From the NCBI GenBank assembly GCA_963971425.1, contig OZ020514.1, positions 11,475,218 to 11,539,217 of the forward strand: DNA of 64,000 bases, in the 5' to 3' direction. The stretch comes from Bryoerythrophyllum caledonicum. Lineage: Eukaryota > Streptophyta > Bryopsida > Pottiales > Pottiaceae. The notes below the pieces were generated by a model that saw only the letters and a list, made by a program, of their open reading frames with translations, was not told the origin of the DNA and searched no databases. This document shows, piece after piece, positions 33,501-41,630 of the stretch. A program made the position numbers and the translations under genes. The first letter of the stretch is position 1. Every line of letters starts with the position of its first letter.

Positions 33501-36500
33501 CCCACCCCCACCTCTTCCCTACATCCCTCCTCAAAACCAAAATCAAAACATTAGACCAAACCAAGAAAATACATACATAATCACATGGAATGCCTCCTCA
33601 CTAAACAGTGCCCTTCCTAGCTTACAAACTCTAGTCGCAAACACAGACACACCACCGGCTCTTATAGTTATACAAGAAACAAAACTAACCGCCACAAAAT
33701 CTACAAAATATATACAAAATATATTTCAAGACTATAAACTCATCTTTAACAATACACATGCACTTACAAGATGCATGCAACAAAGGAGACCATACACACC
33801 GGGCCGTGGTGGCCTCCTTACATTAATACACAAAAAATATACATTCCCCGGCAACATCAACAAAATCCCTACTCCAATGCACATATCACCATACATTCAA
33901 ATAATTAAAATCACTAATCACCCACTACAATCGTGGTTAATCTTTCACATGTATATGCCATCCCATCCCGAAGATACTAGATTTATCTTAGATATACAAA
34001 ACACTATTACAACCCATATTAATAATCATCCCAATCATACATACCTATTATGTGGAGACTTCAATAGAGACATAGTGCTAATTGGCCGCCAAAATGGGAA
34101 CCATCACACCCCCCCTCAAAACATTGATTACCAATGGCGCCGCTTCACAGAAAACTTAAACTTCACTTACATCAATACCGATACACAATTCTCTAGACAA
34201 GGTGGCCACAATTATAGTGATTGGAGTCTAATAGATGGATTCTATATAAATACAAACAACAACACACAATACACCTCCACAACAAACAAAGATAGTATTC
34301 TCAATTCGGACCACTCACCCGTACAACTGCACATCCCAAATAACACACTAATTAGTAGAACTCCTACAATCCCAAACAAAGACACTATACGCATACTCAA
34401 CCCCATCCCAAAAACCAACATAGAAAAGTTCAACACAAAATTCTTCGAAGAAAACACCGTACAAATAGACTCCCTCATAAACACTCTTGAAATCAATAGT
34501 CAATTAACACAAGCTCAATGGCAAGAAGCATGCCACTCTCTAGACAAACTCATCAATAAAATCTCTGATACACTAGAACAAACTTGTAGAGCACACCCAA
34601 TACCCCAAATGACAAATAGAACCTCTCAACAAGGCGGGTATCTACCGCGCAAACTTTCTAAAACTTGGAAACAACACTTAACCACATACCATACCATACG
34701 TAAAACCATTAGAATTGTAAAAAACAACCCTCAATGGCGTAACCACCCCATACACAACGAACTACTAAATATGCAACATATCCAATTCCCTACCCCGCCT
34801 CCTCCGGACCTTCCCCATGATACATGGATAAAAGATATCGCGATAATTGCAAAAAATGCCAACATACAAGCCCGGAAAATAATCACAAAATACACAAAAG
34901 AAAACATTAAAAAAGCCATCTCAAAATACAGACAACTATACGAAATCAGCCCCAAAAAAATTAACAAAAAAGTTTTTAAAAACCTTGAATCCCCACCAAT
35001 GGATTGTATCAAAGATCAATATAATAATATTCTAACTAGCCCCGAAGACATTGCGAATGAAATATTCAACCAACAAACAAAAACCAATAGACCAACAGTA
35101 CCAACATGTAATTACCAGCCACAACATACAATAGAATGCACATGTGCAATACGCCAATACCCTTGGCACGACCTAGACGGATATACCCTTGACAAACGGG
35201 GCGAACCAGAAATTCCACTACATAAATACCTCAACAGAGCCACATACGATACATGCCTCCAAAATCTTGGAAATAATAAAGCCCCAGGCCCAGACCGCAT
35301 ACCAAATTCAATACTGAAAAACATGCCTCCAAGATTTCATAAACTACTATTCCTATTCTTTTCTCACTGCTATAAACAAAAACAAATACCAAATTCATGG
35401 AAAACAAGTGCAACAATTCTACTATACAAAAAAGGCGATCCATTCATGCTACCCAATCATAGACCAATTGCACTAGCTAACACAATATATAAGCTTTTTA
35501 CCAGTACACTCACCCACATACTATCCTCATACGGCGAAAAATTCAAAATCCTACATGATAGTCAAGAAGGATTTAGAGCGGAGAGAAGTACCGCACGGCA
35601 AATACAAACTATAATAGCCGCATTAGAAGACGCAAAATTTACTAACCAAGATATATACATACTATACGTGGACTTCAAAAATGCCTTTGGCTCAATTGAT
35701 CATGCCAGACTTCTAGCAATAATGTCAGACCTTGGCTACCCAAAAGAGACAACTACACTTGTTGGAAACATCTATTCCCAATCATCTACTTGCTATATCG
35801 GCGAACACTTTGGGAAAACAAAACCTATACCCATCCAAAGAGGAACTATACAAGGGGACACCCTTAGCCCATACTTATTTATTATATTTTTAGAACCACT
35901 ACTTAGATGGCTAGAAAGAGGCAATAATGGATATACTTTCGGCACATCACAAGTCACAATAAACTCCGCCGCATACGCAGATGACCTAGCCACCATAACT
36001 AACAAAATCAAATCAATCCAAATACAACTCCATAAAATTGATAGATATTGTAAATGGGCTGGCATGGATGTGGGAGTTCCAAAATGTGCGGCTACCGGAT
36101 GCCCAAACAAATCTAAATTGAACCCTACCACTTTCAAAGCCCTAATGCAAACCTCTAACATCAACTACCGCAACCAACCAATCCCTATACTACACCAAAA
36201 CGAACCATACATATACCTAGGTACAAATCTTGTTCCCTCACTAAAATGGAAAATCCAAATCCACACTACAACCACAAAGCTCATCAAACAATGCAAAGAA
36301 CTAACAACATGCCCAGCCACCATGAAACAAAAAATAAAAATGGTTGATACCGTACTACGCCCAGGTGTGGCATACAGTTTCTACGGTGTACCATACTCTA
36401 TGCCAGCTATCAAAAAACTTGATAAAAAAATAATAGCCATACAAAAAACCATATGTGGATTACCAAAATGTATGTCAAACGCAATAACCCAACTACCACA

Positions 36501-39500
36501 TAACCTATTTGGACTTGAAGCTTTCTCCCTCAAAAACGCATACCTCCGATGTATAGGCGAACAACTGCAAAATGCTCTAAACGATAAAGGAAGACTTGGG
36601 AAAATATATAATGGATTAACTCACTATGTCCTTGCCCAATATGGTGGCGCTGAAAACATACCGAGAATTAAAAAAAGTGACTGCATAAGATCACCAATAA
36701 CACGAACATTCTTCTTATTAAAACATATAGCTAAAGCCCATCTTAAAAGTACGCTCCCGAACTTCCTCACTAATCCTACGACACTAGAAATACTATGGCG
36801 CCAAGAAACATTAAATCATAACACACTCAATGCCCAACTCTCCCAAAAGCTTCTACAAAAACTCCTCTCAAAAAATATTTTTGAACTAAACCAAATCATC
36901 TTACCTAACGGTACACACATCATGAACAATGAGGACTTCAAAACCTACCACTTCACCCCATCTAAACTAATAAAGAGTGCCCTAAGTGTTGCTAAACAAC
37001 TATTTTGCCACATAACATGCCCCACTATATGTCATACTCCTTGCAACATACACCCATACTCTCATACACTTAAAGATCCATTCATCACCTTCAACAATAA
37101 CATCATCCCAAGAAATATTCCCACACCAACCAATCCCCCTAACCCTCCACATACATACCACCCCCGCCCCCCAACATACATCCCCAAAAACCCTACAAAA
37201 TACCCCATTAATAATATCATAAACCATAAACATATCCAACACACAGACACAAATAACATGCAAAATACCTACACAAAATATCTATGCCAATGGCAACACA
37301 ATGATAATACATACAATAAATGGCTCCCCCAAAGAGACCTTTTTCCACGGCATGACACCAGTACCTCCACACATAACACTGAAAAATTAAAACAATACTA
37401 CCTAAAGATCCAAAACAAAATATACTCAGATATCATCCTTGCCCACCATCCACAAGAACAATCCTCAGACTCAAGGTCCGTAACGCCACCCATAATTATC
37501 CCACTCTTAAACATCTACACAACAAAATGCAACCCCGAAAATGATATCCTTACATCCTCAAACACAATTCAAATAGATAACAATCAAGCACATCTATACG
37601 AAGAAAACGGCCGACATTTACACACCATACCCATTACCCGGCTCCAATGGTTATGGAACCAATATCATACAAAATTACAATCCCCTACAAACATTGAACC
37701 AACAACCCAACCCTTTGAAACCGAACTAATATGGCTTTACCAAAGATATAAATATCGAATACCAAAAACTGACCCCCTCAAAAATGCGCAATACACAATA
37801 CCCACCCCCATTTTAGACTCACTGATATCATCCTTTAACATTGAACACTCATACTTTTCCTCCCCGATTACATGTCCTACCAAACTAAATAAATTCTACT
37901 CACCGTACGAAAGAGACAAAATAATTGGATCCCTAGGCAAGGCCTTTGAACACAAATGGATCGGAAATGGAATAGCTCACCCCCACAACGAGGAAGACAT
38001 AGAACAAGCCATACATTGGGCTAGACTTGCCGCCAAACACGATCCAAATAACACAAAAACAATCATCGTCACACCGAACAACAATTGGTACCAAAACAAC
38101 AACCAACATTCAAACCCATTCCCAGATTCCCACATCATTGCATTATTCGAAGCAGACACAATACCATACGAAGAACCTAATATCCCACCCGAGCTAAAAA
38201 AACCCCGAATAGAGCCATCTACATTACAAATACTATGCGTCCATCATCAAAATCAAAACCTGGGCTCCCTAGAACAACTTGCAGAACTTACCTCCATATC
38301 AGACAATCTAGACATACAACGACCATACACAAAACCGGCCCCACCAACACCCATACAAACCCCCGTAAACAAAAGTAAAAAATGGTCAAAATTAAACTAT
38401 GATAACAACACATTAAACTACTCCGTCATACCTCCCCCTCTCCCAGACTACCCAACTCATACCACACCAAAATTTAACCCCGCATACAGTTATTACACCG
38501 ACGGCTCCTTTAAACCACCGGAACAAATTAGCCCGGGCTCTTGGCGAAGAGAAAAAGCTGGCTATGGCATATATAATGCTACCAAAGAAATTAAACTAGC
38601 CAAAAGACTCCATGGACTACAAAATATCCTCAGAGCAGAACTCATGGCCATTCACAAAACACTACAAATCATTACAACAAAATACAAAAATGAACCTGCA
38701 CATATATTCACCGATTGCATAAATGCACTCTACCTACTAAACACTCAAATAACACACCCAACCCTTCACAACAGTCACCCCGACCAAACCATACTAACAT
38801 CAATGGTACAAATGTTACAAAAACGTACACAAATCACAACCCTTCACAAAGTCAGAGCCCATGCCAACATTGATGGCAACGAACAAGCAGACAAACTTGC
38901 AAAAGAAGGCCGAGAAAAAACACACAAAAAAGCCAAAGACCCTCACGAACATGCTCATGCCACCCCATACTACTTTCAAAAAGAAGATTGGCCTTCCAAA
39001 GAAGATACCCCCGACAAAGGCCCAATTAGATTTCTGGGCAAATATCTCAAAAAACAAGACCTCTACAACAACCTGGATACAATCTCAGAAAATATTCCTA
39101 ACATAGAAAAATGGACTAACAATAACGACATAGACAATGAACTCTCTACAAACTTTTGGAAAAACCCCATCATCTCAGACTCACAAATAACGTGCCTCAT
39201 TAAATTCCGTACGGGTCAATACATGGGAAACGCTTGCAAACAACTCTTCTTTGGAATAGAAAGATTCCCATCCATAACATGCCCCATATGCCCCTCAACG
39301 GACCCCGACACATGGCTACATGTGCTACTCAAATGCCAAAACCACCACATACACTCTCTAATTGTTAAAAGACATAACAAAGCGGTATGGGAAGTCCGAA
39401 AACTAATCACCTCCTACAATAAATCGAGATGTTTCATACTTATGAACGCCGGCACTTTTAATAGCAATCCACAAGAAAACACGGTCCCCCCATGGCTACT

Positions 39501-39732
39501 TCCATGCTCATGTATGACCCAAAGATGTCATTGCAATGCTAGGTTCAAACCGGACATTCTTTGTGTCAAAGGTTTACCATACAACGACCCACCACCCGAG
39601 AACACCAACCAAGACTACACCATTCAATTCATCGAATTTACATATTGCAACGATAGATTCTCCCCGGAAACAATACAAGACAAAATAGATAAATACCAAC
39701 CCCTCATAGACGACATCATTGCCCTCGGCTAG
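30520..39732 (+). CDS. inner LINE ORF2: 2A-like, APE endonuclease, RT, RNase H, REL-like (truncated by TAG)
   Basis: 3070 codons from an ATG. The first 801 residues are Lys/Asn- and Thr-rich with basic repeats and two 2A-like motifs. The second (32902-32925) is canonical and should release a 2269-residue enzyme starting with Pro. Enzyme motifs follow in order: APE endonuclease (TWNASS about 33580, IQETKL, CGDFNRD about 34055, SDHSPV about 34306); RT (NKAPGPDRIP about 35275, DFKNAFGSID, GTIQGDTLSP, YADD at 35974-35985); a chromodomain-like piece (about 37210-37420); RNase H (YTDGS about 38494, RAELMA, FTDC, DGNEQAD); CPIC...H...C; and a PD...EFTYC...K-KYQ region (about 39547-39690). A TAG at 39730-39732 replaces the Trp codon of the outer copy and cuts the last 74 codons. 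Coding strand is A/C-rich and G-poor. Confidence 0.85.
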   Translation: MDTDTDTGINTQTRTYQPLQKPIYKIERMIIIIYYFSHKLRKNSKKKSIKTKIKNKRNKRKDGIKINNRRKKKISIITTYNKIGNNINENNHKFFVIKIHKGRRDSKPKNHQKARNTRMAKNRKMKESKKGYNKLNRKKIDIYKISEVLIRASNIKNKITKMERICKKKRKGKVENHYHKKKNKKNITRNSSTKNRKCSLRNSKIRDGKCTKLVMGISYNKNTNVKNISINSSTKNRKCSLRNSKIRDGKCTKLVMGISYNKNTNVKNIAINSSTKNRKSFLRNQKIRDGNCTKLVMGINNNKNTIRKNIAKNSNTKNRICFLRNAKITDGKLTKLVMRNKNDRVKINREDRDNKRVQIKNRNWNINYMDKWKINSNIKNYIYKVGESLRLNSRNLMRECRIIKIGGGIHVSPAGWAPKAAKIDFLKIEILIKVRIYTNLIEININLFLEIIVLDKLGLERNLLENSFFQYTGTYTDTYTDTYTDTYTDEYTYKYTDTNTGMYINTNTYTCTNANTNTNSGTCTHTNTNTNTNIDTDTNTKTKTVTYTNTNIQKNTNIIPHKTTYTHTKTTTHHQRNTYIYIHTYKDKHTQSKKHKYQSHIQKQKILKQNKKPIYYKLLILIGGDMETNPRPMPNILKRHPASHKKYTKTYFIPNTNTNTKTNNCTNHKVYNNTAYEKKDLKATLKTNINPHTNSLKHNSYICTRTKTTKVKYNQFYIHPYSTKTKTTTKNTWTKNKLKTKTTTPTIKINKPTTHTQNTNIHLPPNQQVINNTIKLLKYTTKHIYHKLLLLLGGDIETNPGPMPNILKRHPTPHKKNAKIYFIPNTIKLQPEYEHIAKPFAPFLKNTHTLHHIQNTSHPNIAQYIQQKNTHPPPHILYALIITTHPNIDECNQLLNPQNLNTITWTNTLLQTLLTLQNPPERHIYTPHPYTEFLVDNQNIINHENSIHKRLYDFLHSQDIPPSNDIIKLKFPYLPNNLISESLKCLDPIAEYTHPPPPLPYIPPQNQNQNIRPNQENTYIITWNASSLNSALPSLQTLVANTDTPPALIVIQETKLTATKSTKYIQNIFQDYKLIFNNTHALTRCMQQRRPYTPGRGGLLTLIHKKYTFPGNINKIPTPMHISPYIQIIKITNHPLQSWLIFHMYMPSHPEDTRFILDIQNTITTHINNHPNHTYLLCGDFNRDIVLIGRQNGNHHTPPQNIDYQWRRFTENLNFTYINTDTQFSRQGGHNYSDWSLIDGFYINTNNNTQYTSTTNKDSILNSDHSPVQLHIPNNTLISRTPTIPNKDTIRILNPIPKTNIEKFNTKFFEENTVQIDSLINTLEINSQLTQAQWQEACHSLDKLINKISDTLEQTCRAHPIPQMTNRTSQQGGYLPRKLSKTWKQHLTTYHTIRKTIRIVKNNPQWRNHPIHNELLNMQHIQFPTPPPPDLPHDTWIKDIAIIAKNANIQARKIITKYTKENIKKAISKYRQLYEISPKKINKKVFKNLESPPMDCIKDQYNNILTSPEDIANEIFNQQTKTNRPTVPTCNYQPQHTIECTCAIRQYPWHDLDGYTLDKRGEPEIPLHKYLNRATYDTCLQNLGNNKAPGPDRIPNSILKNMPPRFHKLLFLFFSHCYKQKQIPNSWKTSATILLYKKGDPFMLPNHRPIALANTIYKLFTSTLTHILSSYGEKFKILHDSQEGFRAERSTARQIQTIIAALEDAKFTNQDIYILYVDFKNAFGSIDHARLLAIMSDLGYPKETTTLVGNIYSQSSTCYIGEHFGKTKPIPIQRGTIQGDTLSPYLFIIFLEPLLRWLERGNNGYTFGTSQVTINSAAYADDLATITNKIKSIQIQLHKIDRYCKWAGMDVGVPKCAATGCPNKSKLNPTTFKALMQTSNINYRNQPIPILHQNEPYIYLGTNLVPSLKWKIQIHTTTTKLIKQCKELTTCPATMKQKIKMVDTVLRPGVAYSFYGVPYSMPAIKKLDKKIIAIQKTICGLPKCMSNAITQLPHNLFGLEAFSLKNAYLRCIGEQLQNALNDKGRLGKIYNGLTHYVLAQYGGAENIPRIKKSDCIRSPITRTFFLLKHIAKAHLKSTLPNFLTNPTTLEILWRQETLNHNTLNAQLSQKLLQKLLSKNIFELNQIILPNGTHIMNNEDFKTYHFTPSKLIKSALSVAKQLFCHITCPTICHTPCNIHPYSHTLKDPFITFNNNIIPRNIPTPTNPPNPPHTYHPRPPTYIPKNPTKYPINNIINHKHIQHTDTNNMQNTYTKYLCQWQHNDNTYNKWLPQRDLFPRHDTSTSTHNTEKLKQYYLKIQNKIYSDIILAHHPQEQSSDSRSVTPPIIIPLLNIYTTKCNPENDILTSSNTIQIDNNQAHLYEENGRHLHTIPITRLQWLWNQYHTKLQSPTNIEPTTQPFETELIWLYQRYKYRIPKTDPLKNAQYTIPTPILDSLISSFNIEHSYFSSPITCPTKLNKFYSPYERDKIIGSLGKAFEHKWIGNGIAHPHNEEDIEQAIHWARLAAKHDPNNTKTIIVTPNNNWYQNNNQHSNPFPDSHIIALFEADTIPYEEPNIPPELKKPRIEPSTLQILCVHHQNQNLGSLEQLAELTSISDNLDIQRPYTKPAPPTPIQTPVNKSKKWSKLNYDNNTLNYSVIPPPLPDYPTHTTPKFNPAYSYYTDGSFKPPEQISPGSWRREKAGYGIYNATKEIKLAKRLHGLQNILRAELMAIHKTLQIITTKYKNEPAHIFTDCINALYLLNTQITHPTLHNSHPDQTILTSMVQMLQKRTQITTLHKVRAHANIDGNEQADKLAKEGREKTHKKAKDPHEHAHATPYYFQKEDWPSKEDTPDKGPIRFLGKYLKKQDLYNNLDTISENIPNIEKWTNNNDIDNELSTNFWKNPIISDSQITCLIKFRTGQYMGNACKQLFFGIERFPSITCPICPSTDPDTWLHVLLKCQNHHIHSLIVKRHNKAVWEVRKLITSYNKSRCFILMNAGTFNSNPQENTVPPWLLPCSCMTQRCHCNARFKPDILCVKGLPYNDPPPENTNQDYTIQFIEFTYCNDRFSPETIQDKIDKYQPLIDDIIALG
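31080..31545 (+). repeat. 123-bp tandem repeat encoding a basic 41-residue unit (inner copy)
   Basis: About four units with a 123-bp period (the agtac anchor recurs at 31093 and 31216) encode STKNRK-C/S-LRN-KI-DGK-TKLVMG. The period is a multiple of three, so the frame is kept. Net charge is strongly positive, which suggests nucleic-acid binding. Confidence 0.8.
32392..32415 (+). other. 2A-like motif 2 (DMETNPRP, degenerate)
   Basis: It is preceded by YYKLLILIGG and followed by MPNILKRHP, the same flanks as motif 3. Arg replaces the essential Gly of NPGP, so skipping should be lost. Confidence 0.75.
32902..32925 (+). other. 2A-like ribosome-skipping motif 3 (DIETNPGP, canonical), inner copy
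   Basis: KLLLLLGG-DIETNPGP followed by an in-frame ATG matches the 2A consensus D(V/I)ExNPGP, with the usual Leu-rich lead. The break would fall between Gly (32920-32922) and Pro (32923-32925), just ahead of the endonuclease-RT part. Function is inferred from the motif. Confidence 0.85.
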
Positions 39733-40167
39733 AATGTGGACCCCCTTATTGTTATCACATCCGGCGCTCGTGCCACCACCTTTATCCCATCTATGAAAAC
39801 TCTCGAAGATACCTTCAAGATATCCATTGATACAATTAAAACTACCTTTAAAAATATCAACACCATCTCTATTCAACATGCCATGTCTATTTTACTGCAT
39901 AAACGCAAAATCGAAAACAACCAAGTCCTCCCTGATAGGCAAGATCCCCCTTAGGAACTTCGCCACTCTGTCTCTTCCTGATTGGCTGCCTGTTTGGTTT
40001 TGTTTGTTGTTGTTTAGTTAGTTTGGTCGTGGTTGGTCGTTGTCGGTTGGTTTCTGGCTACTCGTTACATAGTGTCTACCTTCGAAAGGGGGAAGTAGTT
40101 CCAGTTCGCTAATTCCTTGTCCGGTGGGCATGGTCTTAGCAATGGAACGAACAGACACTTTATTCAC

Positions 40168-40190
40168 GCCGGTTCCCTTCGGGAACTGGC
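40168..40190 (+). other. 3'-terminal stem-loop of the inner LINE
   Basis: gccggttccc-ttc-gggaactggc forms a 10-bp stem with one G-T/U pair and a 3-base loop, followed by gttcttcttcttc to the element end. It probably marks the RNA for the element's own reverse transcriptase. Confidence 0.75.
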
Positions 40191-40203
40191 GTTCTTCTTC
40201 TTC

Positions 40204-40215
40204 TGGTTCCATAGG
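40204..40215. repeat. right 12-bp target-site duplication of the inner LINE
   Basis: Second copy of tggttccatagg; the outer element's ORF1 resumes directly after it. Confidence 0.92.
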
Positions 40216-40701
40216 CAGGAAGGGGGGAAGCACAATGGTAGTGCTAATGTGCAACTTATTAATCCCATTATCTACAGGAAACTGCTAAACAAAACATTCA
40301 CAATTGGTAGTCACCACGTAGAAATTGCTCCTCACCGTAGAAGTCTTGAAGGCATTGCACCCCCCAACCCCTCCCTGGTCGAGAAATGGGGTTTCAACGA
40401 CATCAACAAGGCCCTAGTCAACACCGTGGATTCAATCAAGGTCACACCCACCCCTGCCGGCATCACCAGGTCGGAAATGGCAGCCATCATGGAAGCAGGT
40501 AACCAGAGACTACGCAAGGAGCTATCTACTCTTCGAGAAGACATCATCAAGGAAACACGAGAGTATACCAACAATGCCACCAATGAGCTCCGCACCAAAT
40601 TCACCAATGTGGAGAGTTTGATGGCCTCCACATTACTAGCATTACAAGATATCTCGAGGTCCAAGCTTCCCGCCCTAGGAGATCCGACAAACGTGGATTG
40701 A
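40216..40701 (+). pseudogene. ORF1 of the outer LINE, C-terminal part
   Basis: It continues the frame left at 25175: QEGGK, HNGSANVQLINPIIYRKLL, APHRRSLEG, then a charged helix-rich tail (RKELSTLREDIIKETREY) typical of a coiled coil, ending in TGA at 40699-40701. It aligns with 28855-29313 of the inner copy at clearly reduced identity. Apparent codons before 40204 in this frame belong to the inner element's 3' end. Confidence 0.85.
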
Positions 40702-41599
40702 CCACGGACCACAGACAAAGTTTCCACCAACATGGAACTTTGTGGTGGATTGGTAATTTGACCTCCTCTACACTTATCACCCCTACTCATAGTTATCCCT
40801 CTATCACCATCATAGTTGTCATTTTGGCCACTGTCATACCACCATCTCAACTTCTCTCTCTAGTTTTATCTCACAAGTCATCTATGTTACCTCTACGTCC
40901 TCATATGTCTATTGTCATATTTCTCCTCCTAAACTATTATGATAGGTCCTCCTCAATAGATCCACCGCACCTCTTAGATGCACCCACCTCCACACTTCTC
41001 TACACTTACCCCCACAATATCTACTATACTTTTTGCAACTCGTTGATAGAAATCTACCTTATAGATACATCTCCCCCCCTCCTCCCCCAACATTTAGTAA
41101 CCTTCCCCTCCCCCACCATAGTCTTCTCCTTCTCTAGAGTTATTGGAAAAATCGCATGTATCACACACATACATAGATACAAGCCTCGGACCAACAAACT
41201 CTCCTACATTCTAGGACTCCTTGTTTCCTCGTATTCTCTTATGAATTTTACTCCTAATACATACACACTTTGTCCACACAAGTGTATATGGAACACATAC
41301 CTCCTTCGGGAAACCACATACAAACTACACTCAATACCAAAGATTGCACACCTACCACCAACAAAGGGCAACTCTACCCTCACAAAAAACACATTGAACT
41401 CCCACAAACATACTCAAAACACACACCACATCCCTTGGGTAAACACACACACTACATACACATCTCACAAACATACTTACCAACCACAACATATTGAACA
41501 TATTGAGACACATATTAATACAAACAGACACAAGAATACACATACAAATACACATACAAATACACATACAAATACAAAATCAACAACATATCATGAAAG

Positions 41600-41630
<31 letters not shown>

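Larger units (their letters stand above)
25176..40203 (+). mobile_element. inner giant non-LTR retrotransposon, 15.0 kb, full-length
   Basis: Precisely bounded by a 12-bp duplication (25164-25175, 40204-40215). It contains a 5' region starting gggctcgatggctgagtagagctcc, a long ORF1 with a 7-residue repeat and a conserved core, a low-complexity and basic region with 2A-like motifs, and a 2269-codon enzymatic ORF. The 3' UTR ends in a stem-loop (40168-40190) and (TTC)n. It sits in the same orientation as its host copy. Damage is limited: a TGA in ORF1 (28885-28887), a frame break between 29310-30494 and 30520, and a TAG near the end of ORF2 (39730-39732). Confidence 0.92.
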
